A stretch of 64,000 bases of DNA, from assembly GCA_963765625.1 (NCBI GenBank), contig CAVXXD010000012.1:310001-374000 (forward strand). Direction: 5' to 3'. The position numbers and the translations under genes were made by a program. Each line of letters starts with the position of its first letter. Position 1 is the stretch's first letter. Under the pieces are notes generated by a model. That model was not told where the DNA came from. It worked only from the letters and a program-made list of their open reading frames with translations, and did no database searches. Origin of the DNA: CAVXXD01 sp963765625 (GTDB lineage Bacteria > Actinomycetota > Geothermincolia > Geothermincolales > Geothermincolaceae). Shown here in pieces: positions 17,238 through 25,901 of the stretch.

Positions 17238-17684
17238 TCAATGCTGTACGATGTGGATACCCCGGACGGCACGGCCCTGGAGTTTGGGCAGGGTGATGAA
17301 GAGAAAGCCGTTGCGGTAGGTGGCCGCCGTGCCGTCCTCGTCCACCGGGTGCGGCAGTTCGAGGGTCCTTTCGAAACGGCCGAAATTGATCTCCATCTGG
17401 TGGACGGTGCGGTATTCGGGGGGTTGAGCCTGCGGGCGGTCGCCACGGATGATCAAGGTATTGCCCTGCAGCATCACTTCAACCTCTTCCTCGGCGACAC
17501 CCGAGATCTCCACGATGACGTGGAAGCACTCCGCGGACTCGTAGATGTCGCAGTAAGGCTTCCAGGCCTTTTCGAAGAAGGCCTGGGGATGCTTCCACTG
17601 GGCGTAGTGGTTGAAAAACCGCTCGATGTCGTTCTGTATGCTCCCCCGGCTGTCTTTCTTTCCGGTGACCTTGACCTCGTGCAT
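17238..17684 (-). CDS. Hsp20/alpha-crystallin family small heat-shock protein
   Basis: A 148-residue protein. The alpha-crystallin domain spans about residues 40-140 with CDIYESAECFHVIVEISGV at its start and the terminal strand RNGFLFITLPK near the end, followed by a short C-terminal extension ending GIHIVQH (an I-x-I/V oligomer-binding motif). I chose the Met at 17684 because an AAAGGGGG site precedes it; 16 further codons upstream are open but overlap the promoter. It leads an operon with lon, pairing a holdase chaperone with a quality-control protease. No CIRCE or HAIR operator was found upstream, so heat regulation is not evident from the sequence. Confidence 0.9.
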   Translation of the reverse strand: MHEVKVTGKKDSRGSIQNDIERFFNHYAQWKHPQAFFEKAWKPYCDIYESAECFHVIVEISGVAEEEVEVMLQGNTLIIRGDRPQAQPPEYRTVHQMEINFGRFERTLELPHPVDEDGTAATYRNGFLFITLPKLQGRAVRGIHIVQH

Positions 17685-17730
17685 CTTTCTCAAAACCCCC
17701 TTTGATCTTCGGGAAATCACTTGGATTATC

Positions 17731-17758
17731 ATTATACCGTAATAAGGGAGACTGTTAA
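17731..17758 (-). promoter_or_regulatory. sigma-70-type promoter of hsp20-lon
   Basis: Read on the minus strand, TTAACA (17758-17753) is followed after 16 bases by a perfect TATAAT (17736-17731), about 46 bases before the hsp20 start codon. It looks like a housekeeping promoter rather than a heat-shock sigma-factor site. Confidence 0.6.
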
Positions 17759-17787
17759 CCTCGCTGAAGCTGCACCCGGGGGAAAAA

Positions 17788-17816
17788 TCAACAGGCGGTT
17801 TATTTTTTGCTATAAT
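17788..17816 (+). promoter_or_regulatory. putative promoter of the BMP-type lipoprotein gene
   Basis: TCAACA (17788-17793), 17 bases, then TATAAT (17811-17816) preceded by TGC, an extended -10. It is back to back with the hsp20-lon promoter. Confidence 0.45.
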
Positions 17817-17851
17817 CTGAGGAACGTGTTAACAGGCGACCAAAATCATCC

Positions 17852-18877
17852 ATGGAGGCCCGATTGAAGACCGTAACGTCACGTATCCCCGCCGCGGCAG
17901 TCCTTCTCGCCCTGCTGGCCGCCGTTGCCGCCGTCCCGGCGGGCTGCGGCAGCCAGTCGGAGGAGGTTAAAGTGGGAGTCATCGAGATCGTCGACTCCTT
18001 CAACAGCACCGGAAGCGCGGAGCTGGTCGACAGTGGCATGCAGCAGCTCTCTTCCGAGCTGGCGGTCGATGCCTCGCTGGAGGAATGCAAGGCGTCTTCT
18101 CTGAGTGAAGAAGTTGCTTCCGCGGAAGAGGCGGGGAACTCCCTCATCCTGGTGACCGGCAGGGGCAGCCAGGTGCTGGACCCCGCGAAGCGCAGCGCCG
18201 GCGTCCCGCTGGCCGCGCTGGGCATGTCGCTCTCAAGCCCTGCCGGTAGTGCCCTGTCGGGGGCAGACCTGGCTACGGTGCGGTACAAGGTGGAGGAGGG
18301 GGCCTGGCTGAGCGGCGTGCTGGCGGCCGGGATGACCGTCTCCCGCGGGCACCCCTGGATCAACGCCGACGCGGTAGTCGGCTTCATCGGATACCAGGGA
18401 GGCACCGACGCCATGGCTTATCTCAAGGGTTTCGAAACCGGGGTGGCCAGCGTAAACCCCAACTGCGCCATAGCCGAGTATGGTCTGTCCGACCCGGGAG
18501 ATACCGCTACCGCGCGGGTACAGGTCGAGGCCTGTCTCAAGCTCAAAGCGGACATAATCTTCTGCGGGCCTGGCAGCTTTTCCGGTGAGGTTCTGGCCAT
18601 GGGTACGGCGCGCGGCTTCCTGGTGATAACCTCGGATGCGGACGGGAGCGATTCCGATCCCGAAGCGCAGCTGGCCGAGACGGTCCTCCGGGACGATCTG
18701 GCCATGTTTCGCGTTACCCGCCTGTTCCTGCAGGGTGACTTTCCCGCCGGGTCACTGGAATGGGGCATGTCCGAAGACGTGGTGGACTTCTCCGCCAACA
18801 TGAAGCTCTATAACTATTTTCCCGCTTCCGTCGTGGAATCCCTCAAGCAGTCCGCGCCGGATATAGTGATACAGTAG
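17852..18877 (+). CDS. BMP-family (Bmp/Med-like) substrate-binding lipoprotein
   Basis: A 341-residue exported lipoprotein. A hydrophobic signal (residues 12-31) ends in VPAGC, a lipobox with the lipid-modified Cys at about residue 32. The mature part has the two-lobed periplasmic-binding-protein look of the BMP/Med family: VKVGVIEIVDSFNSTGSAELV at the start, KVEEGAWLSGVLAAGM in the middle (equivalent of the E-G-x-L-A-G motif), VVGFIGYQGGTDAMAYLKGFETGV, the strongest family match, and ADIIFCGPGSFSGEV. Family members bind nucleosides or similar ligands for ABC importers. No permease or ATPase gene is adjacent, so it could be an orphan receptor or serve a transporter elsewhere. Confidence 0.75.
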   Translation: MEARLKTVTSRIPAAAVLLALLAAVAAVPAGCGSQSEEVKVGVIEIVDSFNSTGSAELVDSGMQQLSSELAVDASLEECKASSLSEEVASAEEAGNSLILVTGRGSQVLDPAKRSAGVPLAALGMSLSSPAGSALSGADLATVRYKVEEGAWLSGVLAAGMTVSRGHPWINADAVVGFIGYQGGTDAMAYLKGFETGVASVNPNCAIAEYGLSDPGDTATARVQVEACLKLKADIIFCGPGSFSGEVLAMGTARGFLVITSDADGSDSDPEAQLAETVLRDDLAMFRVTRLFLQGDFPAGSLEWGMSEDVVDFSANMKLYNYFPASVVESLKQSAPDIVIQ

Positions 18878-18954
18878 TCAAGTTGGTTTGAGGGCTTTCC
18901 GATAAGAGTTTAAAATAGGGAGTTACCAGGAAACAGGGAGAGAAAAGAGAGCTG

Positions 18955-19627
18955 ATGTATTGCCCGAACTGCGGTACGGAGAACAAAGAAGACAGCATCT
19001 ATTGCAACCTTTGCCAGGAGCCCTTGAAAAAGTATGCCGGGGCGCCTTCTTCCACCGGCATCCCCGGCCCGGGCATGGACGTGCCCCCGGCTACGGCCCC
19101 TTATCAGACCCCGGCGGCACCACCGCCGCAGAGTTCCCTGGTGCCCCCGGGCGCCGGTTTCGGCCAGCCCGGACCGCCGCCGCCGCCCTACGGGGGAGCG
19201 GCCTATCCGGGTCCCGGACCGGGTTACCAGGCGGGATCGCCCGGACCGGCCGGTCCAGCAGGCATACCCCCCTTCATACGGAGCCTACCCGCCTCAGCCC
19301 GCCTACCCCGGCTATCCCCCCTACCCGGTCATCATCGCCCAGGGGGCTTCCACTCCCGGCGAGGCGACGGCTTCCCTGGTACTGGGCATCCTGGGCATCC
19401 TCGTATGCCCTATCATACTCTCGGTGCTGGCCATCGTCTTCGGCATCAAGGCTAAGAACATGATCGACGCCAGCGGCGGCTACCTGGGGGGCCGGGGTGT
19501 GGCCATGGCCGGGCTGGTGCTGGGGATCATCGGGTTGTTCCTCTATACGATCATGTTCATCATCATGGCGGCTACCGGCGGTTTCGAGACGTCGATGCTC
19601 GGAGCGTTGGCCTTGGGGATGTTCTAA
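18955..19627 (+). CDS. zinc-ribbon DUF4190-like membrane protein, one frameshift
   Basis: The protein starts with a zinc ribbon (MYCPNCG...YCNLC), runs through a Pro/Gly/Tyr-rich linker, and then the homology jumps one base forward somewhere in 19231-19262 into a frame reading AYPPSYGAYPPQPAYPGYPP and on to two membrane helices (SLVLGILGILVCPIILSVLAIVFG and AGLVLGIIGLFLYTIMFIIMA). The second part, with G-I-x-A-K-N and a Gly-rich turn between helices, is the DUF4190 pattern. Removing one base gives about 223 residues. The Pro/Tyr repeat region continues smoothly across the join, which supports one gene. Function unknown. It is 14 bases from a second zinc-ribbon gene. Confidence 0.65.
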
Positions 19628-19641
19628 AGAACGGGGCGATC

Positions 19642-20079
19642 ATGTACTGCATGAATTGCGGGAAGGAGATACCGGAGGACGGCCAGTTCTGTCCGGCCTG
19701 CGGCAACGACGCCCCGCGCAAGATGCCGCCGCAACTACCCCTCATGCCGGCCTATCCGCCGGCTTACCCCTCACCCGCTCCCTACCAGCAGCCGTACCCC
19801 GGTTACACGCCGGCGCCGCCCGGTTACCAGGCGTACCCGGCTCAGATGCCCTACCCGCCGCCGATGCCGCAGTATTACCCGGGATACCAGCAGCCCGTCA
19901 TGGTCGTGCCCCTGGCCAACCCACTTCCGCAGAAGCCACCCATGGGGCAGCGCATCCGGGAACGCTGGGAGATCTACATGCGGCAGGCCGGGGAGAACAG
20001 GCTGGAGACGGGCCTTTCCATCACGGCGGCTTGCATGGTGGTCATCGGGGCGCTGGCCATGATGATCGCCGGCCTGTAG
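19642..20079 (+). CDS. zinc-ribbon protein with Pro/Tyr-rich linker and C-terminal membrane helix
   Basis: A 145-residue protein: zinc ribbon CMNCG...FCPACG (residues 3-21), a long Pro/Tyr/Gln-rich linker with PYPGYTPAPPGYQAYPAQ-like repeats to about residue 100, a short charged stretch (RIRERWEIYMRQAGENR) and one C-terminal membrane helix (AACMVVIGALAMMIAGL). It sits just after another zinc-ribbon gene and converges on the rhomboid protease gene 10 bases away. Low-complexity linkers between a ribbon and a membrane anchor recur in four genes of this window. Function unknown. Confidence 0.65.
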   Translation: MYCMNCGKEIPEDGQFCPACGNDAPRKMPPQLPLMPAYPPAYPSPAPYQQPYPGYTPAPPGYQAYPAQMPYPPPMPQYYPGYQQPVMVVPLANPLPQKPPMGQRIRERWEIYMRQAGENRLETGLSITAACMVVIGALAMMIAGL

Positions 20080-20089
20080 GGCTTTTCTT

Positions 20090-20884
20090 CTAAGAGGGTT
20101 TCTTCAAATAGGAAGGGTAAACCGGGACGTAGATGTCCTCGAGGTGGTCCCGTCTGCCCCTGAGCCAGGGATAGAGGAGCAGGGTGATGAGGAAACCGCT
20201 GACGATCCCCCCGATGTGGGCGAACCACGCGGTGCCCCCGGTAGCCATGGTGATCTGCGATACCAGCGCGAAGAGGGCCTGGTAGGCGAACCAGGCGAGT
20301 ATCAACGCCCAGGACGGCACCCAGGCCGGCCAGAAGAAGATGATGGTAAACACCTTCTGCCGTGGATAGAGCACCAGGTAGGCTCCCATCACCCCCGATA
20401 TGGCCCCGCTGGCCCCCACCATGGCGGATACCTCGTTCTGATAAAAGACCCACTGGCCCAGGGCGGCACATATCCCGCAGGCCAGGTAGAAGATGAGGAA
20501 AGGCATGCCCCCGTAGACGTCCTCGACGTTGCTGCCGAAAAGCCAGAGAAACCACATGTTGCCCAGGAGGTGCAATATCCCGCCGTGCAGGAACATGTGG
20601 GTGAGCAGGGCCAGGTAGACGTTTTTACCGTAGGGGTTGGCATCCGCTTCCGAAGGTGGGGGGGGCTCGGGGTCCGTCGATTCAAGCACATCTATGGAGA
20701 CGTGCTTGCCGTTGGTTATTTCCCAGGGGACCATGGCGTACTTGTAGACGAACTTGTCGGCGGATTCCCCCCCGCCGAGCAGGAGACCCAGCAAGAAGAT
20801 GAGGAGGAGGGTGTTCATGACGATGAGGGAAACGGTGACGAAGGGGAACCTGTGCACCGGCATCTCGTCGAAGAGGGGGATCAT
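20090..20884 (-). CDS. rhomboid-family intramembrane serine protease
   Basis: A 264-residue membrane protein with about six or seven helices. The active site is clear: the catalytic Ser lies in GASGAISGVMGAY and the His in FAHIGGIVSGFL; the conserved L1-loop/helix-2 region is HMFLHGGILHLLGNMWFLWLFG with the oxyanion-side H-x3-N pattern. It cleaves single-pass membrane proteins within the bilayer. A roughly 50-residue outer insertion between helices 1 and 2 is Pro/Glu/Asp-rich (DPEPPPPSEADAN). The C-terminus carries a short tail DIYVPVYPSYLKKPS. The zinc-ribbon single-helix proteins next door are conceivable substrates, but nothing in the sequence proves it. Confidence 0.88.
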   Translation of the reverse strand: MIPLFDEMPVHRFPFVTVSLIVMNTLLLIFLLGLLLGGGESADKFVYKYAMVPWEITNGKHVSIDVLESTDPEPPPPSEADANPYGKNVYLALLTHMFLHGGILHLLGNMWFLWLFGSNVEDVYGGMPFLIFYLACGICAALGQWVFYQNEVSAMVGASGAISGVMGAYLVLYPRQKVFTIIFFWPAWVPSWALILAWFAYQALFALVSQITMATGGTAWFAHIGGIVSGFLITLLLYPWLRGRRDHLEDIYVPVYPSYLKKPS

Positions 20885-20943
20885 CAGCCTCTACCTTCCC
20901 GTAACAGTCCCGTTTGCCTCCAAAGAACGGTGCGCGCGCCCGG

Positions 20944-21612
20944 TCAGAGAACGATGAGGGCGTCGACCGCCACCGGCTTGTCCCCGGAGATGATCACCGG
21001 GTTGATGTCGATCTCCTTAACCGCGTCGTACTGCATGCCGATGTTGCCCATGGCGATGAGGATGTCGGCCAGAGCGTCGCGGTCCACGGCGGGCTTGCCC
21101 CGGAAGGGCTCGAGCAGGGCCTTGGCCCGGATCTCGTCCATCATCTGGAGGGCGTCGTACTTCTCCAGGGGGGCCACCCGGAACGAGGTGTCCTTGAGGG
21201 CTTCGGTGAAGATGCCGCCCAGCCCGAACATCACGCAGGGCCCGAACTGGGGATCGCGGATGAGCCCGATGACGAACTCGCGATCGCCCTTGATCATCTC
21301 CTGGACCAGCATGCCCTGGTAGGGATCGCCCTTCAGGTTGGCTTCGATCTCGGCGTAGGCCTTCTCCAGCTCCTGGGAGGACTCTATTTTGACTTTGACC
21401 AGCTCGCGCTCGGTTTTGTGGGCAATGTCGGGGCCGCAGGCCTTGAGCACCACCGGGTAGCCCAGGCGCTCCGCGGCCGCCTTGGCCTCGTCCAAGCTGC
21501 CGGCGAGTTCCTCGCGGGTGACCTGAATGCCGTGTTCGGCCAGGAATTTCTTGGCTTCGTATTCGTCGAGGGCTTTCTGACCTCTGGCTACGGCTTCGTC
21601 TATGACTCCCAT
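20944..21612 (-). CDS. ATP-grasp subunit of ADP-forming acyl-CoA synthetase (beta-type)
   Basis: A 222-residue stand-alone ATP-grasp_5 domain. It opens with LDEYEAKKFLAEHGIQVTRE, the standard lead of the domain, then YPVVLKACGPDIAHKTERELV, VQEMIKGDREFVIGLIRDPQFGP (metal/ATP loop), VMFGLGGIFTEALKD and ends with IDINPVIISG. This is the beta subunit of acetyl-CoA synthetase (ADP-forming), which makes ATP from acyl-CoA in anaerobes; the alpha (CoA-binding) subunit is not adjacent. The AAGGGAGG site before 21612 confirms the start. It is divergent from the flavoprotein gene. Which acyl-CoA is used cannot be read. Confidence 0.88.
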   Translation of the reverse strand: MGVIDEAVARGQKALDEYEAKKFLAEHGIQVTREELAGSLDEAKAAAERLGYPVVLKACGPDIAHKTERELVKVKIESSQELEKAYAEIEANLKGDPYQGMLVQEMIKGDREFVIGLIRDPQFGPCVMFGLGGIFTEALKDTSFRVAPLEKYDALQMMDEIRAKALLEPFRGKPAVDRDALADILIAMGNIGMQYDAVKEIDINPVIISGDKPVAVDALIVL

Positions 21613-21721
21613 GATATCCTCCCTTACTTCTTCGAGGTCTGTAACGTGCGAAAATCTCCTGCAAATAATATATGATTATTATCGCCCAAGGCAATGGTAC
21701 GGAGGAGGCAGGGAGGTAGGT

Positions 21722-23254
21722 ATGAGTGAGAGATACGACGCCATCGTGGTCGGTGCGGGCATCGGCGGCCTGTCCGCCGCGGTGTTGCTCGCGCAGAGCG
21801 GCCGTAGGACCCTGGTGGTCGAGAAGGATGACCGGGTAGGGGGCCGCGCCATGTCCGTTCGGGGCGAAGAGATCTCCGACCGGGGGGTGAACTGGTACTA
21901 CGACCTGTTGTCCAGGCAGTTCTCCTACCTGGCGGATTCCCGGCCCTCCATCAACAAGATAGTCGGGAAACGTATGCTGGACGGGTACGTCCTCGACCTC
22001 GGATACCACGGGGTCAGCTGCGCCGGGGAAGGTTACTTCGCCAGACTGCGCGACCTGATGGGTGGTTACGGCAACCACCCCGTAAAGATCAACCCCTGCC
22101 TCACCGGTACCTGGTACAAGGGTGAGTTCTACGAGGAGCCGCCCTTCCATTCCATGCGCTTAGACGACAAGATCTACGCCGAGATGAAAAGGCTGGGCCT
22201 GAAGTTCATGGACTTCTTCGGCGACCTGAGCCGCATGACCCCGGAATACCTGGAGGAGATGGACAAGGTCTCCCTCCACGACCACCTGGTCAAGACGGGC
22301 TTCGCCCAGAGCGACGTGATCTACGAGTACTGGCATTGCACCGGCACCCTCATCACCACTATCAACAATCCCCACGAGATCTCGGTGGGGGACATCTTCC
22401 GCTATACCGCCCAGGTGATCGCCCCCATGATCGTCAATCAGAAGGAGGGCTTCGTCGGCGGCTTTACCGAGAACGGCGTGATGGAGTGGCCACAGTCGGT
22501 GGCGGACCGCTTCGTGGAGTACGGTGGGGAGGTGCGGCTGAACACCTGGATGAGCCGGATCAACATCGAGGGCGGCAAGGTGACCGGTATAACCGTGGTG
22601 GGAGGAGAGGAAGAGGAGACTCTCTCCGCCGGTATCGTGATCTTCAGCGGCCCCATCCAGGGCCTCTTCAACTACACCGACGAAGAAGCCTTCCCCGCCG
22701 ATTTCGTCAGCCGCGTCAGGAGCCTCTACGGCTACGGCAGCCTCTCGCCCTACATGGGCCTTTCCGACCTGGTGGTGCCGGACGAGCATGCCCGGCGCCT
22801 GATGAAGACCCCTTGCGTGCTGAGCAAGGAAGACGGCTTCGACTGGGACGTTTACATGGCCTGGAACATCCAGTCCTACATCGAGCCGTCCTGTGCCCCC
22901 GAGGGCAAGCACCTCTTCGCCGCCTATCTTCCCCTGACCGAGAAGGATGCCCTCAACAAGGAGCTGGTGATCAAGCTGGTTGACACCATACCCGAATTCC
23001 TGGAGTCGATCTACCCCGGCTTCAAGGACACCATCGAGTGGGAGCTCTTCCCGGTCTGCACCAAGCTGGAAGGCGTGGCCAAGAGCGTCAGCCAGGCGGG
23101 TAGCCTCAAGCCGGACGTGCGCGCCCCCGGCGTGGAAGGCCTCTTCTTCGCGGGCGATACGGCCCGTGGCTACGGGGTGGCCATGGACTGCGCCTGCTCC
23201 AGCGGCATCCTCTGCGCCTCCGCCGTCACCGGCGAGGACTACGGGGTGCAGTAG
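21722..23254 (+). CDS. phytoene-desaturase-like FAD-dependent oxidoreductase
   Basis: A 510-residue NAD(P)/FAD-dependent oxidoreductase. The dinucleotide-binding fold is at the N-terminus (DAIVVGAGIGGLSAAVLLAQ, then VVEKDDRVGGRAMS), and the C-terminal FAD motif is GLFFAGDTARGYGVAMDCACSSG. I used the Met at 21722, which follows a GGAGGT site; the 40 open codons upstream lack one. The middle differs from true carotenoid desaturases, so the substrate (isoprenoid, amine or other) is open. A paralogue of the same type lies at 38.5 kb. It ends in a shared bidirectional terminator with the convergent BKACE gene. Confidence 0.8.
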   Translation: MSERYDAIVVGAGIGGLSAAVLLAQSGRRTLVVEKDDRVGGRAMSVRGEEISDRGVNWYYDLLSRQFSYLADSRPSINKIVGKRMLDGYVLDLGYHGVSCAGEGYFARLRDLMGGYGNHPVKINPCLTGTWYKGEFYEEPPFHSMRLDDKIYAEMKRLGLKFMDFFGDLSRMTPEYLEEMDKVSLHDHLVKTGFAQSDVIYEYWHCTGTLITTINNPHEISVGDIFRYTAQVIAPMIVNQKEGFVGGFTENGVMEWPQSVADRFVEYGGEVRLNTWMSRINIEGGKVTGITVVGGEEEETLSAGIVIFSGPIQGLFNYTDEEAFPADFVSRVRSLYGYGSLSPYMGLSDLVVPDEHARRLMKTPCVLSKEDGFDWDVYMAWNIQSYIEPSCAPEGKHLFAAYLPLTEKDALNKELVIKLVDTIPEFLESIYPGFKDTIEWELFPVCTKLEGVAKSVSQAGSLKPDVRAPGVEGLFFAGDTARGYGVAMDCACSSGILCASAVTGEDYGVQ

Positions 23255-23264
23255 GGTCAGGCCT

Positions 23265-23300
23265 AAAAAAGAAGGGCGGCAGCTGCCGCCCTTCTTTTTT
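23265..23300. terminator. bidirectional intrinsic terminator
   Basis: A perfect 12-base inverted repeat, GAAGGGCGGCAG (23271-23282) against its complement (23283-23294), flanked by six A (23265-23270) and six T (23295-23300). It serves both convergent genes. Confidence 0.9.
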
Positions 23301-23312
23301 GATCGGTATTGC

Positions 23313-24191
23313 TTAGATCTCGGGGCCGCCCTTGAGGCCGAGGATCTGACGGGCTTCGTCCGGGGTGGCGACTTCGCGGTCGGCCATCTGGGCGATCTTG
23401 GCGGCTTTCTCGACCTGCTCGAAGGAGCCCTTGGCCGGGACGCCCTTGGAGATGGTGACGTTGTCCTCCAGCCCGACACGGATGTGGCCGCCTTCGACCG
23501 CGGCGTGGAAGGCGCTGCGGAAGGAGGCCGGGCCGACGCCGCAGGACGACCAGGTGGAACCGGCGGGGATGAGTTCCATGAAGCGCTTCATGGTGCCCAT
23601 GTCGAAGGGGCATCCGCCCAGCACGCCCCAGACAAACTGGAAGTGGAGGGGCTTTTTGAAGAGGCCTTCCTGCTCGGACACGAAGAGGACGTTGTAGAGG
23701 CCGCCCAGGTCGTAGATCTCCAGCTCGGGCTTGGTACCGGCGTCGCGCATTTTACTGGCGAACTCCACCAGCATGGCGAAGGTGTTGGTGAAGACGATCT
23801 CGCCCAGCACCGTGTGGTTCTTCCAGTCGCCTATGGCGAAGTTCATGGAGTTGGTGTTGAGGGAAGCCGCCTCCGGCTTGAACTTCTCAACCACGCTGAT
23901 ACGCTCTTCCGGCGGGACGCCCATGCCGATGGCGGTGGAGAGGTTGATGACGATGGGGCACTTCTCCTTGATGCCCTTGATGATGGTCCCCAGCTGCTCC
24001 AGGCTGGAAGTGGGCAGGCCGGTTTCGGGGTCGCGGGCGTGGATGTGGACTATCGAGGCACCGGCATTGTAGCACTGGTAGGCTTCCTCCACGAACTCTT
24101 CCGTGGTGTAGGGCACCGCCGGGTTCTGGCTCTTCATGGTGGCGGCTCCGGCCAGGGCGGCCGTGATGATACACTTGTCTGCCAAAGACAT
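23313..24191 (-). CDS. beta-keto acid cleavage enzyme (BKACE, 3-keto-5-aminohexanoate cleavage family)
   Basis: A 292-residue TIM-barrel protein. The Zn2+-binding pair is in SIVHIHARDPETG (H-x-H near residue 47), followed by INLSTAIG and, later, NFAIGDWKNH and ELEIYDLGGLYNV, all family positions. BKACE enzymes cleave a beta-keto acid with acetyl-CoA to give acetoacetate and a CoA thioester; the best known case is step two of lysine fermentation (Kce). No other lysine-fermentation genes are near, so a different beta-keto acid is equally likely. The AGGAGGT site fixes the start at 24191; 26 open codons upstream are rejected. Confidence 0.88.
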   Translation of the reverse strand: MSLADKCIITAALAGAATMKSQNPAVPYTTEEFVEEAYQCYNAGASIVHIHARDPETGLPTSSLEQLGTIIKGIKEKCPIVINLSTAIGMGVPPEERISVVEKFKPEAASLNTNSMNFAIGDWKNHTVLGEIVFTNTFAMLVEFASKMRDAGTKPELEIYDLGGLYNVLFVSEQEGLFKKPLHFQFVWGVLGGCPFDMGTMKRFMELIPAGSTWSSCGVGPASFRSAFHAAVEGGHIRVGLEDNVTISKGVPAKGSFEQVEKAAKIAQMADREVATPDEARQILGLKGGPEI

Positions 24192-24357
24192 ACGTACACC
24201 TCCTGTTTCTTTCCCTGAATAATGACGCTTGAGCATGAATATCCTATTATTAATCCGAGCATTATTCAAGGCTGAGATGAGAGTCGCGCCACAGGCCGCG
24301 CGAGTTTACGGCGGGGCGGCGGATTGTTATACTTACAATGAGTTAAAAACCTTCCGG

Positions 24358-25527
24358 ATGGTGACTATGCGCAGAAAAAAAACGCTCCGCGTATTGGCCC
24401 TGGTCCTGGCGCTGCTGGTCAGCGCGGGAGCAGTGATCGGCCTTCTTGCCATTATCCGGAAGAGTTCCCCCGGCTTCAGCGTCGCGGTGGGGGACTGGCC
24501 CATGGAGGGGCAGAACCCCTCCCAGACGTCTTACCTTGAGACGGCGCCCCTCGCTCCCCTGCAGGAGGCATGGAACGTGCGGTTGCAGCAGACCTTGAAG
24601 TCGGCGCCCGCGGTGGCGGGGGGCCGACTGTTCATCGGAGGTGCGGAAGGTACCCTCTACTGCCTCCAGGCGGACAACGGGTTGCCCCTGTGGGAGTTCG
24701 ACGCCGGCAGCGAGATAGCTTCCACGCCCTGTGTGACTGACGATTCAATCTTCCTGGGAACGGCGGAAGGGCGGGTCTACGCCCTGGATATCAAGGGGCG
24801 GGAGCTCTGGCGCAAGGAACTGGGGGGTGGCGTCATGGCGTCACCCATAGCGGCTGAAGGCCGCGTCTATGTGGGATCGTTCGACAAGAGCCTCTACTGC
24901 CTCGAGGGTGACACCGGCAGGACGGTGTGGAAGTTCCAGACAGGTGGGGAGATGGGGCTTTCGGTCTGCGTGGGTGACGGGCACGTCTTCTGCCTAAGCT
25001 GGGATGGAAGCATCTATGCACTCAAACAGGCCACGGGGGAACTGGATTGGAGCTCCTCTACCACTGACCATTTCGTGGCTTCCCCCACCACTGAGGCGGG
25101 CAGGGTGTTCGTGGTGTCAGATAAGGCCCTGTACTGTCTGGACACCCAGACCGGGCGCGAGGTCTGGAAAGAGGAACCGGAAGCCAGTTACCGTTCGAAC
25201 GTATCCCTGCGCGGCAACATCGCGGTGGTGGCCCTGGGCAATATGTATCCCGAGGGGAACATGGAACTGGGCGCCTACAACATCAAAACGGGCGACCTGG
25301 TCTGGCAGGCGGGTATAGGCGATATCGACCAGACGCGGCAGGCTTCTTCCAACCGCTACGTCTACACCGCCACACTGGACGGTATCAATGCTTACTCCAT
25401 CGAAGACGGGTCGTTGTCACTGGCGCAGGAACAGGACGGCATATTGCCGTACACGCTCACGGTAACCTCGGATGCCATCTACGTGGCCACCGAGAACTTC
25501 AAGGTCTATTGCTACCGTCAGCGGTAG
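24358..25527 (+). CDS. membrane-anchored PQQ-like beta-propeller repeat protein
   Basis: A protein of about 389 residues with one N-terminal membrane helix (VLALVLALLVSAGAVIGLLAII) and an outer beta-propeller built from PQQ-type blades. At least six repeats are seen, each with the form G-R-[VL]-[FY]-x-G-x3-G-x-[LV]-Y-[CA]-L followed by G-x-x-[LV]-W, for example RLFIGGAEGTLYCLQAD and RVYVGSFDKSLYCLEGD. The repeat identifies a fold, not a cofactor: nothing shows it binds PQQ. Start is uncertain between ATG 24358 and ATG 24367; neither has a normal ribosome-binding site, and a TATACT lies about 25 bases upstream. Such propellers often act as surface or scaffold proteins. It runs 20 bases ahead of the ferredoxin gene. 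Confidence 0.75.
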   Translation: MVTMRRKKTLRVLALVLALLVSAGAVIGLLAIIRKSSPGFSVAVGDWPMEGQNPSQTSYLETAPLAPLQEAWNVRLQQTLKSAPAVAGGRLFIGGAEGTLYCLQADNGLPLWEFDAGSEIASTPCVTDDSIFLGTAEGRVYALDIKGRELWRKELGGGVMASPIAAEGRVYVGSFDKSLYCLEGDTGRTVWKFQTGGEMGLSVCVGDGHVFCLSWDGSIYALKQATGELDWSSSTTDHFVASPTTEAGRVFVVSDKALYCLDTQTGREVWKEEPEASYRSNVSLRGNIAVVALGNMYPEGNMELGAYNIKTGDLVWQAGIGDIDQTRQASSNRYVYTATLDGINAYSIEDGSLSLAQEQDGILPYTLTVTSDAIYVATENFKVYCYRQR

Positions 25528-25547
25528 AAACGATGAAAGGAGTGGCT

Positions 25548-25901
25548 ATGTCCATTGTCATCGACCCCTCGAAGTGTACCGCCTGCGCCCTCTGCGAGGA
25601 GGCCTGCAGCTACTATCGAGACGAAGCTTTCAGCCTGCTTTCTTCCTCCATCATGCTCTTCCGGTCGGAGGAGAAGAAGAACTACCTGGGCCTGGTCCTC
25701 AAGCTGGAAGACAGCCTGGTCCTGGGAAGGGCGGAAGGCGTGGAGCAGGCCAGGGTCGGCGAACTGGCAAGCCGGGGAGGCGGAGGCGCTTCCGCCAAGC
25801 CCATCCTCATCCGCCAGGCCTGTGACGGCTGCGCTGGGCTTGAGGTGCCCTGGTGCGTGCGCTTCTGCCCCACCGGCGCCCTGAGTGAGGAGGTGGGGTG
25901 A
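25548..25901 (+). CDS. 4Fe-4S ferredoxin-like electron-transfer subunit
   Basis: A 117-residue protein with two cluster motifs. The first is complete: CTACALCEEAC at residues 10-20 (C-x2-C-x2-C-x3-C). The second is spread, CDGCAGLEVPWCVRFCP at about residues 92-108, as in the ferredoxin subunits that partner aldehyde:ferredoxin oxidoreductase-type and other molybdenum/tungsten enzymes. An AAAGGAG site lies six bases before the ATG. Its stop overlaps the ATG of the AOR-like gene (TGATG), so the two are translationally coupled and most likely form one complex, with this subunit carrying electrons away. Confidence 0.82.
   Translation: MSIVIDPSKCTACALCEEACSYYRDEAFSLLSSSIMLFRSEEKKNYLGLVLKLEDSLVLGRAEGVEQARVGELASRGGGGASAKPILIRQACDGCAGLEVPWCVRFCPTGALSEEVG

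Noticed and set aside
17685..17851. CIRCE or HAIR heat-shock operator before hsp20-lon
   Set aside because: No TTAGCACTC or CTTGAGT inverted repeats are present in the divergent gap.
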